DNA of 64,000 nucleotides from Prinsepia uniflora (GCA_032719365.1 CM064868.1:14046235-14110234); one strand, 5' to 3'; numbered from the stretch's first letter, positions 39,542 to 51,400 are shown. Made by a program: numbers and translations. Notes: a model not told the origin generated them from the letters alone.

Positions 39542-39977
39542 CGTGCTAGACGGCCTGATTTCCTTCTTCGTCTTTCCACTGCCTAAAAACAAAAGACAAT
39601 GATCTATTCACATAGAGCCTAAGCATTCAAAGATGATGCACGCCTCTCTCCTTGTTTGTGCCTAAATCAGCATTCAAGCCGATGCACATTCCTCTTCTTG
39701 TTTGTGCTCAAATCAGTAGTCAAACTGATGCACATTTCTCTTCTTGTTTGTGCTCGAATCAGTAATCAAACTGATGCACATTTCCCTTTTTTGTTTGTGC
39801 TTCATCAGTGTGTGTGAAGAAAGTAGATTCTAAACTGCTGCACACCAGGTGCTTGTTTTAAAGATTCATAGAAGGTTCTGTGAGAAGCAGTAGCACAGAA
39901 AACCTACAAGCAAGTTTTTTGCACACCAAGTGTTCGACTTAAAGATTCAAAGAATCTGTGTGCTTTCCTAAACAAAC

Positions 39978-42900
39978 ATGGTGACCTCATCTCAACTCCA
40001 GATTCTGCAATCTCCCATTGCTGGTTTAATCTCCACTGTTGGAAGTTCAGTCAATGTCAAACTTGATGATCACAATTTCCTCACATGGAATTTCCAGATG
40101 GAACTCTTACTCAATGTTCATGGTTTGATGGGATTTGTCAATGGATCCAATCCCTGTCCTATCTTGGTTGCTACTGATTCAGATAGTGAAAATGTGGCTC
40201 AAATGGAACGTGTACAGGTTTGGGGAATGCACAACCAGGCCCTGATGCAGTTGATCACTGCTACATTGTCCACTTCAGCCATGTCATGTGTCATAGGGTC
40301 CAAGACTGCTCAAGAAATATGGATGAATCTCAAAGAAAGGTTTGCATCTGTCACTAAAGCCTCAATCTTTCAAATGAAGACTGAGTTACAAAATATTAAG
40401 AAGGGTTCTGAAAGTAGGACTCAATATATGCAAAGAATTAAAAATGCAAAGGATACCTTAGAATCGTGTGGTGTCCACTTTGGTGATGATGATGTAGTAA
40501 TCTTGTCTTTGACTAGTGACTATAATACCTTCAGGTGTGTCATTAGGGGTAGAGAAAATGCCATCTCACTCAAGGAATTCAGAGCCCAACTTCTTGCTGA
40601 GGAGAGTGTGATTGAGCAAGCAAGTGATCTTCCCTATCTCTCTGCTATGGTTGCTACTAAGAGCACAAGTCCAGCTTCCTCCTTTGAACATGGCCTGCTA
40701 CCTAGAACTCCCAGCCTCCAGCTTGGATACACAAATGAAGCTTCAAACCAGCCTTGTGGGAACACTCCTCAGAATTCACAGTTCATCCCTCAACCTCATC
40801 AGAGTTCACAACTTAACTCTCAACCTAATCCTCAATTGTTTAGTGGGAATTTTCAGCACTTTGGGTACAATGGTGCTCCCAACAATGCTCTTAACTCTAC
40901 CTATTTCTACAAGAACAATAATTACAACGGGGGGAGAAATAAGAAGGGTCGAGGTAATGGTGGAGGGAAAGGTTATCAGAACCAACACTGGGGTAATCAG
41001 AATCAGAACCAGTACTGGGGAAATCAGAGACAGCAAGGGTTTTCCAATCTGTCTGGTTCTAGTTCTGACTACTCACACATACAAAATGATCCTGGTTTTT
41101 CTCCACAGGGATCCTGGCAGCAACAGCCTCCTCCAAAATGTCAAATTTGTGCCAAGAAGGGTCACTTGGCTGTGGATTGTTATTACAGACATCCAGATCA
41201 AGGTTCTCAAGAGGCTGAACCCTGTCAAATTTGTTGGAAGCCTGGACACACTACTATTAATTGCTATCAAAGAGGCAACTACTCATATCATTGTGCACCT
41301 CCTTCTCCTGCACTCAGTGCAATGATTGCCACTGCCCCCCTCTTAGTCCCTCAGCAGAATCAAGATTTTTGGGTTGCTGACAGTGGAGCTTCAGCTCATA
41401 TGACAGCAGATCTGTCTCAGATCACAAGCATCACCCCTTCCACAACTTCTGAGTCAATAACTACAGCTGGTGGTTCAGGTTTGCCAGTTGCACATATTGG
41501 GGATTCTACCCTTGTCACAAATAACCCTGCTATTCACTCTTTTAAGTTGAAGCAAGTTCTTCATGTTCCTAAAATCTCTCAGAACTTGCTATCCTTCAAC
41601 TGCTTTTGTAAAGACAATAACTGCAAATTTATCTTTGATGATCTGTGTTTTGCCATACAAGACAGAGCCACAGGGAGAATTCTGTACAAAGGGCTGAGCA
41701 ATGAAGGACTCTATCTCATTCCCTTTCAAATTCCTAATCTAGTTTCTTCAGCAGTCTGTCACAATAGTAGTACTGCCTTCTTGTGCAAGAAAGTGCACTC
41801 TCAGGTCTGGCATAGCAGGTTAGGGCATCCATCAAATGAAGTTGTCTCTGCCTGTTTGAACAAGTCCAAAATTCCCTTGTCTTTTGATGTCAATGCAAGT
41901 ATCTGTGAGTCTTGTTTACATGGAAAATTTACCAAATTACCGTTTGTCTTTCCTGCATCAAAATCTGTGATTCCTTTTGAAATTGTTCATTCTGATGTCT
42001 GGGGTCCTGCACCTGTTCAATCCCTAGAAGGTTTCAGGTTTTATGTAAGCCTCATTGATGAATGTACTAGATACACATGGATCTTTCCTATGACAAAGAA
42101 ATCAGATTTCAGTTCCATTTTTGTACACTTTCATGCTTTTATTTCCAATGCTTTTTCTGCCAAAATAAAAGTTCTTCAATCCGATAATGGTGGTGAATAT
42201 ACCAGTACTTCCTTTCAGCAATTTCTACTTTCTAAAGGCATTACACATCAAAAATCATGTCCATATACCCCTGAACAAAATGGCCTTGCAAAGAGGAAAC
42301 ACAGACACATTGTTGAAACTGCAATTACCCTTTTGCAATCTGCTTTTCTTCCTCCTGTCTTTTGGTCCTATGCCTGTTGTACTGCTGTGTATTTGATCAA
42401 TAGGATGCCTTGTACCCTTCTCCACATGCAGTCCCCCTTTGAAAAACTGTTTGGCACTATCCCCCCACTTCTGCATCTCAGGATTTTTGGTAGTGCCTGT
42501 TTTCCTTCTCTTAAACCCTACACTCATCACAAACTACAACCAAAAACAGCCAAATGCATTTTCCTTGGTTATGCAGATAGACATAAAGGTTATATTTGCT
42601 ATGATCCAATTTCTGCTAAAACCGTTATATCTAGGCATGTGTTATTCAATGAAAGAGATTTCCCTTATAGATCTCTCCCTTCTCCATCTAAGACAAATAT
42701 GCAATCTTGTTCCATCTCAGATGTGTCACAGTCCAGTTCTCAAACACATTTTCCATTATCCTCTCTATTTCCTTTCTCTGTGCCTGTTTCTACATCTGTT
42801 CCTATCTTCTCTTCAGCTCAATTACCTGATGCTCAGCTCAGTACAGTCCTTGTGTCTCCTGTCCCTCATGACTCAGAAGCCTGCTCCACACCATCAGGTT

Positions 42901-43124
42901 CCTCTAGCCAGGAACTCAGTGTTCCTTCTTCAGCTTCTGGTCCAGGACATCAGTCTGGTCTCCCTGATTTTGGTCCAACAGCCCACTCAGGTTCAACTTC
43001 TAGTTCAGGACTTCAGTCTGGCATTCCTGATTCTGATCAGACCGATCACTCAGGTTCCTCTACCTTTCAGCCTCAACTTCTGGAAGTAGTTCTCCCAATC
43101 ACAGGGGTCAATATGCACCCATGA
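39978..43124 (+). CDS. Copia Gag-protease-integrase ORF, integrase active site mutated
   Basis: 1048 residues. Gag with the UBN2-type region (residues about 75-170, QEIWMNLKERFAS) and an Asn/Gln-rich segment. It has two CX2CX4HX4C zinc knuckles (C388-C401 and C416-C429), where most copia Gags have one. Protease active site is DSGA at 468-471. Integrase has the H-H-C-C zinc region (WHSRLGHPSNE...CESCLHGK), the first catalytic Asp at 673 (HSDVWG) and the second at 736 (SDNGGEY). The third acidic residue, exactly 35 residues on at 772, is Lys (GLAKRKHRH; codon AAG at 42291) instead of Glu. The ORF ends with TGA at 43122-43124, overlapping the next ORF's ATG by 4 bases. The overlap most likely reflects a one-base loss in the Ser-rich linker near 43060-43070, not a designed junction. 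Family role: capsid, polyprotein cleavage and DNA integration. Confidence 0.9.
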   Translation: MVTSSQLQILQSPIAGLISTVGSSVNVKLDDHNFLTWNFQMELLLNVHGLMGFVNGSNPCPILVATDSDSENVAQMERVQVWGMHNQALMQLITATLSTSAMSCVIGSKTAQEIWMNLKERFASVTKASIFQMKTELQNIKKGSESRTQYMQRIKNAKDTLESCGVHFGDDDVVILSLTSDYNTFRCVIRGRENAISLKEFRAQLLAEESVIEQASDLPYLSAMVATKSTSPASSFEHGLLPRTPSLQLGYTNEASNQPCGNTPQNSQFIPQPHQSSQLNSQPNPQLFSGNFQHFGYNGAPNNALNSTYFYKNNNYNGGRNKKGRGNGGGKGYQNQHWGNQNQNQYWGNQRQQGFSNLSGSSSDYSHIQNDPGFSPQGSWQQQPPPKCQICAKKGHLAVDCYYRHPDQGSQEAEPCQICWKPGHTTINCYQRGNYSYHCAPPSPALSAMIATAPLLVPQQNQDFWVADSGASAHMTADLSQITSITPSTTSESITTAGGSGLPVAHIGDSTLVTNNPAIHSFKLKQVLHVPKISQNLLSFNCFCKDNNCKFIFDDLCFAIQDRATGRILYKGLSNEGLYLIPFQIPNLVSSAVCHNSSTAFLCKKVHSQVWHSRLGHPSNEVVSACLNKSKIPLSFDVNASICESCLHGKFTKLPFVFPASKSVIPFEIVHSDVWGPAPVQSLEGFRFYVSLIDECTRYTWIFPMTKKSDFSSIFVHFHAFISNAFSAKIKVLQSDNGGEYTSTSFQQFLLSKGITHQKSCPYTPEQNGLAKRKHRHIVETAITLLQSAFLPPVFWSYACCTAVYLINRMPCTLLHMQSPFEKLFGTIPPLLHLRIFGSACFPSLKPYTHHKLQPKTAKCIFLGYADRHKGYICYDPISAKTVISRHVLFNERDFPYRSLPSPSKTNMQSCSISDVSQSSSQTHFPLSSLFPFSVPVSTSVPIFSSAQLPDAQLSTVLVSPVPHDSEACSTPSGSSSQELSVPSSASGPGHQSGLPDFGPTAHSGSTSSSGLQSGIPDSDQTDHSGSSTFQPQLLEVVLPITGVNMHP

Positions 43125-44725
43125 AAACACGGTCTAAGAGTGGTATTTCCAAGAAGAAGGCTTTCTTTACAAGCTCATCTCCTGATCTTACAGAGATAGA
43201 GCCTACTTCATTCACACAGGCTGCTTCAGTTTCAATATGGCAACAAGCAATGAATGAGGAGATTGCTGCATTACAATCTCAGCATACATGGGACCTAGTT
43301 CCATTTCCTGCACACAAGAATCTTGTTGGTTCCAAATGGGTCTACAGGATAAAAAGGAACTCAGATGGTAGCATTGCTCGATACAAAGCAAGGCTGGTGG
43401 CTCAGGGGTTCAGTCAGGAACCTAGCTTGGACTATGGAGAAACTTTCAGTCCAGTGGTCAAGCCAACAACAGTAAGGTTGGTGCTAGCCTTAGCAGCCCA
43501 ATTCGGATGGAAACTTAGACAGATGGATGTCAAGAATGCTTTCTTGCATGGAGACCTTAAAGAGGAGGTCTATATGAAGCAGCCTCCTGGTTTTGAAAGT
43601 GCAGGTTCTAAGGATTCTGTGTGCCTACTCAAGAAGTCCCTCTATGGTTTAAAACAGGCCCCTAGAGCCTGGAATGAAAAATTTACCAGTTTTCTTCCTG
43701 GCCTAGGCTTCAGTACAACATGGGCTGATGCTTCTTTGTTTGTCAAACAGGCTGCTACTGGGATTGTTGTCCTCCTTCTCTATGTAGATGACATAATCCT
43801 CACTGGAAGTTCATATACTGCCATTCAAGATGTGATTGATGCTCTCACCATTGAGTTCGACATGAAGGATCTGGGAGCCCTCAGTTATTTTCTAGGCATC
43901 CAGATTTCTCACACCAAGTCTGGTTTGTTTCTCTCCCAATCCAAGTACATCACTGATTTGCTGTCTAAAACAGACATGACTCACAGCAACATTATGGACA
44001 CTCCCTTCATCCCAGGTTCAAGGTTAAGGAAGAATGATGGGCCTTTGTATGACAACCCTCAAAACTACAGAAGTATTGTGGGAGCACTGCAATACTTGAC
44101 CTTCACCAGACCAGATATTGCCTTTTCTGTTAATCAAGTGTGTCAATACATGCAATCCCCGTGTGAAAACCATTTCATGGCAGTGAAAAGGATCCTGAGA
44201 TTTCTCAAAGGGACAATACATCATGGTTTGCTATATCAAGCAGGTTCTCTTGACCTTCAAGCATTCACAGATGCAGATTGGGCTGGCGACCCTAATGACA
44301 GAAGAAGTACAACAGGGATGGCTGTTTTCCTAGGCTCTAATCCTATTTCCTGGACATCTAAGAAGCAGACTACAGTTTCCAGATCCAGCACAGAAGCAGA
44401 ATATAGAGCCCTGGCCATCACAGCAGCTGAACTGGCTTGGATTCGACAATTTTTGTGTGCACTCCACATTTCTCTTCTCAAAGCTCCACTCATCTTTTGT
44501 GATAGCACATCTGCTACAAGCCTGTCTACAAATCCAACTTTTCACTCACGGGCTAAGAATATTGAGATCGACTATCACTTTGTCCGTGAGAGAGTAATCA
44601 AAGGGGATTTGGATGTGCATCATGTGGCATCATCTGATCAACTAGCTGACATTTTTATCAAAGCCCTTGCTGAGAACTTGTTTCAAGTGCATTCATTCAA
44701 TTTGACACTAGAACCATCAAATTGA
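43121..44725 (+). CDS. Copia reverse transcriptase-RNase H ORF
   Basis: 534 residues, open to the end. RT motifs: WDLVPFP, GSKWVYRIKRNSDG, ARLVAQGFSQ, QMDVKNAFLHG, KSLYGLKQAPRAW and the YVDD active site at 221-224 (YVDDIILTG). RNase H: TDADWAGDPNDRRSTTG and SSTEAEYRAL, all acidic residues present. The KTRSKSGI opening is the usual linker between integrase and RT in copia polyproteins, so this is the second half of a split polyprotein rather than a gene with its own start. The stop codon touches the polypurine tract. Confidence 0.93.
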   Translation: MKTRSKSGISKKKAFFTSSSPDLTEIEPTSFTQAASVSIWQQAMNEEIAALQSQHTWDLVPFPAHKNLVGSKWVYRIKRNSDGSIARYKARLVAQGFSQEPSLDYGETFSPVVKPTTVRLVLALAAQFGWKLRQMDVKNAFLHGDLKEEVYMKQPPGFESAGSKDSVCLLKKSLYGLKQAPRAWNEKFTSFLPGLGFSTTWADASLFVKQAATGIVVLLLYVDDIILTGSSYTAIQDVIDALTIEFDMKDLGALSYFLGIQISHTKSGLFLSQSKYITDLLSKTDMTHSNIMDTPFIPGSRLRKNDGPLYDNPQNYRSIVGALQYLTFTRPDIAFSVNQVCQYMQSPCENHFMAVKRILRFLKGTIHHGLLYQAGSLDLQAFTDADWAGDPNDRRSTTGMAVFLGSNPISWTSKKQTTVSRSSTEAEYRALAITAAELAWIRQFLCALHISLLKAPLIFCDSTSATSLSTNPTFHSRAKNIEIDYHFVRERVIKGDLDVHHVASSDQLADIFIKALAENLFQVHSFNLTLEPSN

Positions 44726-44732
44726 GGGAGGG
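44724..44732 (+). other. Polypurine tract of the copia element
   Basis: GAGGGAGGG directly before the TG of the 3' LTR; start point for plus-strand DNA synthesis. It overlaps the last two bases of the RT ORF stop codon. Confidence 0.9.
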
Positions 44733-45014
44733 TGTTAGAATGCCACTTGTTAAGAATGCCATCTGTCATAATATGAGTGAGTCTTGGTAATACAGTTGCT
44801 TTTAGTTAGGACTGTTAGCTAGCTGTTAGAATTAGTTAGTTAGTTACAAGATCAATTGTTGCTTGCTTGGTGAGTACGGCCTGTGTGCTCCCTTATATAA
44901 ACTTGGTCTTTCCCTCTGTATGATGATTGATTATATTCACATCTATGAGATTCTAATCCTTCTCTGATCTTCCCTTCCCTCTCTTCTTGCTTTTTCTTCA
45001 AGCTTCACTTAACA
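44733..45014 (+). repeat. 3' LTR of the copia element
   Basis: 282 bp, same length as the 5' LTR with 3 substitutions, followed by the ACCAT target duplication. Confidence 0.95.
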
Positions 45015-45039
45015 ACCATTAGATTTATCCAAATGAATA

Positions 45040-48000
45040 TACTTTTGGTAGTGATTGGGCTCTTTAAAAATCCAAACAATAGATAGGAGATGTTCTTGGG
45101 AGTTGTTACGGCGGTTGAATTATGCCCGGAGAACTCCTTGGATTGTAGGAGGATATTGTAATGAAATTGAGATGTTGAGAGAACATCAGAGTAACCGACC
45201 CTGGCCTCTCAATCAAATATGTAATTGTTTGCTGTGCTCTCGAGGATTGTGGTTTAATGATTGTTCTTTTCCAGGGGAACATGAAGTAATAGGTGGCGGG
45301 GGGATGGCTTGGTGCGGGTTCAGTTGGATAGAGTTATGGTTAATCATGCTTTTCTTCAGTGCTACCCGACATTGGTAACTCAACATGTGAATTCGTGGGT
45401 TTTTGATCACCTGCCCATATGGATTCGCCTTCTCCCGAATGTTCCTAAGAGTGGGGGCCGGTGTTGGTTTTTCTTTGAGGAGACTTGGGTGTCCACAGAA
45501 GGTTGTAAAGATGTTATTCGAGCAGAATATGGGGCAATCAAGGTGGTGATGTGCTATGCAGGATTCAAAGTGTGGAGGGGGTCTTACAGAATTGGAGTCG
45601 AGACACAGTCGGTAATATCCCTTGGAAAATTAAATAGATTCAGGCACGGTTGGATGACTTTACCCCTCATTCCCCTACAACTCATGTTCAGCTAGTTGCT
45701 GAAGGGTTGGACATGGAACTTGATCGATTAAGGGCTTAAGAGGAGCTCCTCTGGCGACAACGCTCTCGGGTGAATTGGCTCAAAGAAGAGGACATGAATA
45801 CCAGGTTTTTTCATCAGTGTACGAAGGAAATGGGCGGTGAAATGTTATCTCAGGGATCTTTGATGCGCATGGGATGTGGAAGACCTCGGACCAAGCACTT
45901 GGTGGGGAATTTTGGACTACTTTAGGGGGTTATCTATTACTTCCAAGATGACTGATCTGACATATGTTTTAGGGGCGGTGTTGCCCATTTTGGGACTAAA
46001 GGAAAATTCAGATCTTAATAGGCCTTTTGTTCATAGGTAGTTGGAGGTGGCTCTAGCCAGTATGTTTCCAACCAAAGCCCCAGAGGTTGATGAGATGCCT
46101 GCTTTGTTCTATCAGAAATTCTGGGATGTGGTGGGTGATGATGTTTCTAGCTTCTGGCTTGCGGTGCAAAATGCTGGCGCTAGTGTTCAATCTATTAATC
46201 ACACACTGATCTCTCTCATTCCAAAGGTGGACAACCCTTCTAAGGTAGCTGATTTTCGCCCCATTGATTTATGTAGGGTCATTTATAAGATTATTTCCAA
46301 AACTATTATGTACAGGTTGAATGGTGTGATTACCTTGGTTATCTCAGAATTCCATAGTGCTTTTGTTCCCTCTCGACTAATCACTGACAACATTTTGGTC
46401 ACTTTTGAGTTTATACACGCGATTAGGCGACGGGGGAATAATAAGTTAAAAAAAGATGATTTTAAAGTTAGATATGTCTACGGCGTATGCCATGGTTGAA
46501 TGGTCGTATTTAGATGGTATGCTCCAGAAGCTGAGTTTTAGTGATCGCATTGTTTGCCTACTTATGAATTGTATGTTCACAGTTAGTTATGCAGCGCAGG
46601 TTCGAGGACAGACAGTTGGACACATTGTTCCCACCCGGGGGCTCCTCTAGGTCGATCCTTTATCTCCTTATTTGTTCCTTATTTTTGTTGAAGACTTCTC
46701 TGCACTATTATCTCAGGCCCATCGTACTAGGCAGCTCCATGGTGTGTCTATGGCCCCGGAAGCCCCTTCAATCTCTCACCTATTTTTTGCATATGAAATC
46801 TTACTTTTTTTGTAATGCCTGGCTGGTGGAATGCTCCCAGCTACTCGAGGTGCTAAAAAATGTGTGAACAAGTTTTTGGTCCAACTTATTAATTTTGAAA
46901 AGTCTGCTGCATGCTTTAGTCCTCGTACATACACTATTATGAAAAGGCTAATCTTTAATTTGTTGGGAATTAGAATTGTGGACTGTCATGAGAAATACCT
47001 AGGCCTTTCTACTGTCACTGGCCTGAATTAAAGAAAGATGTTTGGGAGAGTCTGGGATGTTCTTCGTATCAAGTTTACCACATGGAATTCAAATTTTTTT
47101 TTTTATAGCTGGGAAGGAGGTACTAGTCAAGGATTTTGCTCATGTGCTTCCCACATACTCGATGAGTGTCTTCCAACTTCCCAAATCTTTATGCAATGAA
47201 CTCTCTAATGAGATTGCTCGATTTTGGTGGGGCAAAGCAGGAAAACGAAGTATTCATTGGATGAGCTGGGATAGAGTGTGTAATCCTAAGAGTAAAGGCG
47301 GGTTGGGCTTCAAGAATTTTGAGATACTTAATCAAGTTATGGTAACAAAGTAAGCTTGGAGAGTTCTGGAGCAACCGAGATCACTGGTAGCTCAGATTAT
47401 GAAGGCATATTACTACCCCAACCAAGATTTCATGGCGGATGATATTGGGTCTATGTCGTCCCCTTGTGTGGTAGTCTATCATATGGGGACGAGAGGTGGT
47501 TAAACAGGGGTTGGTTTGTAGGGTAGGCAATGGAACCTCGATTGTTGTGTTTCATGACAGATGGACCCCACGGCTGCGGGCATTCCGCCTTATTTTGAAC
47601 CGGGGTCTTTCTGTGAATGCTTTGGTGGTGTTCCTTATCCTCCCCTCTGGAGGGTGGGATATGGACCTACTGGAGTCATTTTTCTATGAGGAGGATGTTC
47701 GTGATATTTGTATTATTTCTCTCCCATCTCAGGCTTCTTTTGCTGATGGGCAATACTGGTTCTATTCAAAAAATGGGAAGTATACTGTTAAATCTGGGTA
47801 CCATTAGCTTTCACCTTGACTAAGGATGGGGGTGGGGGTGAGTGCTCTATGGATGGTCAGAGTGTGATGTTATGGAAGCACTTATGGAAGCTGAACTGAT
47901 GATATTTTGCTAGCAACCTGGCCGAGCTCCCTTTGATGAGGTTCCCTACTTCGGGGGTTTTCATCTCTTTGCTTATGCTATGTCTCATTTGACCGGTTCT

Positions 48001-48434
48001 CAGTTAGACCAATTTTTTTAAGTCTGCTGGAATGTGTGGAGTTGGAAAAATAAAGTAGTACATACTTTGTAGGTCAAAAAGGATGAGGAGGTTTACGAAT
48101 CAGCTGTGGCTGCTTACTCGAAGTTTACAGGGATACAACTGGCTTCTGGAGGAGCCCGAGTTCTCCACGAGCCAAAGTGGAGTCGACCCGAGAAGGGGAT
48201 GTTGAAGCTTAATTGGGTTAGGGGCGTCTGAGGGCTTTGTGGTATTCGTTGAGATTGAGGCAATTATGCGTGGTCTGATTCAGGTGCAGTGACTGGGTTG
48301 CCAAGATGTGGTGGTAGAGACTGATTGCCTGAAGGCGGTTAGTACTATTAAGGCGGCAGAACACATGTAGACACCAGTGGGTATTTTATCTCGTGAAGTT
48401 TGGGGACTGATGGATACTCTACGGATACCTCCGG
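45040..48434 (+). pseudogene. L1-type LINE relic (endonuclease, RT, RNase H)
   Basis: Endonuclease remains at 45090-45450: WELLRRLNYARRTPWIVGGY (the GDFNE motif has become GYCNE), then VQLDRVMVNHAFLQCYP and FDHLPIW (SDHLP-like). RT at 46040-46840: KAPEVDEMPALFYQKFWDVV, LISLIPKVDNPSKVADFRPI, AFVPSRLITDNILV, then in shifted frames MVEWSYLDGML and FVEDFSALL. Thumb region 46840-47370: YLGLSTVTGLN, AGKEVLVKDFAHVLPTYSMS, IARFWWGKAGKRSIHWMSW and GGLGFKNFEI. A zf-RVT-like part follows (47500-47810) and the RNase H start (PKWSRPEKGMLKLNW, about 48175). Many frame breaks. The gypsy LTR at 48435 cuts it off before its 3' end. The copia element lies at its 5' edge. Confidence 0.8.
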
Positions 48435-51400
48435 TGTTAGGAACGTTCCCAAATCCCCCGGGATTAACGTGGGACCCTTCTGATCCCGTCTGACACGAAG
48501 TGTCAAACCAGGGAAAATTCCATCTCTAACCCTCGTCGGGGCTATCAGAGTACATTAGGATCGTAGGAGGAGGGGAGTGATGTCTCAGTCTCTGCTACAA
48601 CCCGCATCCGAGACCAACCTGAAGGGCATTAAAATATCAAAAGTCGTGAGTGGAAAAAAATAAACATTTCATTTAAAAACGTTTTCACATAAAGACATTT
48701 ATGCCCTTCATAAAATCATACGCATGCATTCAAAAACCGTTTCTCAAATATTCATAAAATCCACTTGAAAAACATTCACAAAACCTTTCAAGGGTTCATG
48801 CCCGGCCCCATAAACATCATGACCCATAAATCCACTTGGGTCCCCTACCCGGAATCACAACTCAAAACCTTTCAAATCAATAAACAGGGACTCAGCCCAA
48901 ATCACTTTCCAAAATATCAAATACGGGGTCTCCGCCCCAAATCACTTTTCTAAATCATAAAACACGGAACACGGCGTCTCCGCCCCCAAATCACTTTTCT
49001 GTAAATCTCATACGTACTCGTACGTATAACCCATCCTAGGCAATTCCGGAGAAGATGCCAACTCGGGGCACACAGCCCCTAGGGAACACATCCCTGATAT
49101 AGTCACGATGTCATCATATCTATCTAGTGTGCACACTACTCGGGGTCTCACTCCGAGTCTTCTCCTAGGAATCTCCATCTGGGAGGCTCAATCTCTGGAT
49201 CTAATCTGAGCTCTCTCTCTGGATCTAGTCCACATATCTCTCCTGAATATGGTCCGGGACCACATCATATCTCGTAACCTCCACTCCTGGAACGGGATCC
49301 CTATGGGGATACCCATTCTGGTACGTGGATCGTGACTCTCCAGGTCGACGTTTGGTGGAGACCATATAATCAATATGGAGGGTTCATTCACATTTTCAAT
49401 TCTTTTCTTTCTTTCTCAAATCACTTTTCAACTGGGTCTCATACCCGATTCATCTCAATAGGATTCCTCGAATCCGATTCAAATCACTTTCACAGGCCTT
49501 GGCCTAAATCCACAGTTCAACAGGGTCTCATGCTCGAATTCTCATTTCATAAACTGGACTGGGACTCAAGCCCGATTTCACAATCAACAGGGCCTCAAGC
49601 CCGATACCACAGCTAACTGGGCCCTAAGCCCGAAACCATAAACCAACTGGACCCTCGGTCGGATCGTATAGCTCAAATGGACCCTCGGTCCGATTCCTCG
49701 TCAAATCAAATGGACTCCAAGTCCGAGAGTTCGTAAATAAATTGGGTCTCATGCCCAAGTTCATGTTTCCAAATCCAAAATTCGTTTATTAAACGCTCGT
49801 TGAAAACCTAGAACGTATAAGTATCGTATAAAATCGAAAATCTCGAAATACATGCAAATACGTAAATCCTAGGCTACCACAAACAAATGCACTCATGGCA
49901 TCACAAAAAATATATAAAAATACTTATAAAACATTTATACATGCATCAATTTCGAAAAAAGGGTCCACTCACAGGCCGTCTGAAGCCGCGCCTCGATACG
50001 AGTGCCATAACGTCTTCCCTGGCCAATCATCGCCTCCGAGATTTCTGAACCTGTCCAAATCAAAATAGAAGGTTATTAACTACATAAATAACCCCTCACT
50101 AAAGTCCCGTAATTTTTTGGAATTTCTAACTATTTTTAAACACGAACCTAAACCTTCGGACAACCCGAACGATATCGAAACGATGTCCGATTGACACGAA
50201 ACCAGTCCCAAAATATTCGTTACATTGAATAGATGATTTCACGTGTTGGAATCACCCTCAAAGGATGGCTCACGTGCCCTCACGTTCCCCTAGAAGGCAT
50301 GCGCGTGGGCCTCACGCGCCCACTGTACAATCATCTTCTCCGACGGGTGAACCGGTCCAGCCTGTGCAGCCGATCCGACCGAACCGGCGTGGCCAGTTCA
50401 GGCGCTTTAACTCCTTGTTTTCGGTCCGTTTTCTTCCTAATTAATCCTAAACATCCTAATGTGATCATAGGAACTTGTTTGGATGATCAAAAAGAGGAAA
50501 AACACATAGAAACCCGAGGTTTGATTCTTGAACCTCACGGTTCAGTTTTCCCAACACCTCCGCACGGCTTCTCAGCCACTAACCACCACCCAAATTCATC
50601 TTAAAACTATCCTAGCAACCTGATAAACATTTCATAATCTCCCACAATCGACCATAACATAAAAATCGACAAAACAGGGAATTTGGGACTAACCGGGTGC
50701 TTGCTCGGGTTTTTGGTCCCAGCCGTGCACGGCGGTGCCAACCTGGCCGGCCACCACCATCATCTGGTCCACTCCTCCTTCCCTTGGTCTCAGTTATGGT
50801 CATAAGGGAGATTGGGTTTGATTGGGGTTGGGTGTTTGATCGGTTTGGGTGTGTTTGGTAAGCACGAACAAGGAACAAGGAAAATGGGTAATATGCATGA
50901 ATGTAAAATGGGTGGCCAGTGGATGGGTGACACTTGTCACTCATCCATTGGTCCAGTGGAAAAATATCTGGCCCCACTTAATTCCAAAAGTAATCCGTCT
51001 CGTCATTTGTGCAATAGTACATTCGAATTTCCGTGAACCGTAACTTTCTCGTCGAATGCCCAAATTCGACGTGCTGCCTGTCTACGGATTTGTATCGTCT
51101 GGATCTACGTAACAGTCCTCGGCCTATGGCCATCGAACCTCCCGGGTCAAAAGTTAACTATTTGCCTCCTTTTAACCAAATTACCAAAATGCCCACGAAA
51201 GAAGATTAAACCTTTTTCCACGAATGTTGGAATCGAGCGTGCCACCGGTCTATGAACTCGTGACGTCCTGAACTACGTCACAGTCATCGGCCAGAGTTCA
51301 TTTGACCGTTTGAACTAAAAGTCAACAATTCGCCCATTCTAGGGGCAAAATCGTCATTTCGCCCTGCTCTTTTGCTAATCCTCGATTAGCCTCGCTAATC

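Larger units (their letters stand above)
39248..45014 (+). mobile_element. Full-length Ty1/copia LTR retrotransposon, TSD ACCAT
   Basis: 5767 bp. The 282-bp LTRs (TGTTAG...TTAACA) differ at 3 positions (C/T, A/G and T/C). Perfect 5-bp target duplication ACCAT at 39243-39247 and 45015-45019. Primer-binding site TGGTATCAGAGC (initiator-Met tRNA) directly follows the 5' LTR, and a purine tract precedes the 3' LTR. Domain order Gag-protease-integrase-RT-RNase H is the copia order. Three differences in 282 bp (about 1%) mean insertion well under a few million years ago at usual plant rates. Defects: integrase catalytic Glu changed to Lys, and a frame break before RT. Confidence 0.97.

Noticed and set aside
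43121..43124. ATGA overlap read as translational coupling
   Set aside because: The upstream alternative frame continues into the RT linker, so a one-base loss in a polyprotein is simpler; kept only as a finding to test.
50612..50977. 121-codon minus-strand ORF found at the same place in both LTR copies (also 57059-57424)
   Set aside because: Both copies descend from one duplicated LTR, so shared openness is expected; it has no domain and lies in an LTR. Too little divergence to test selection by eye.
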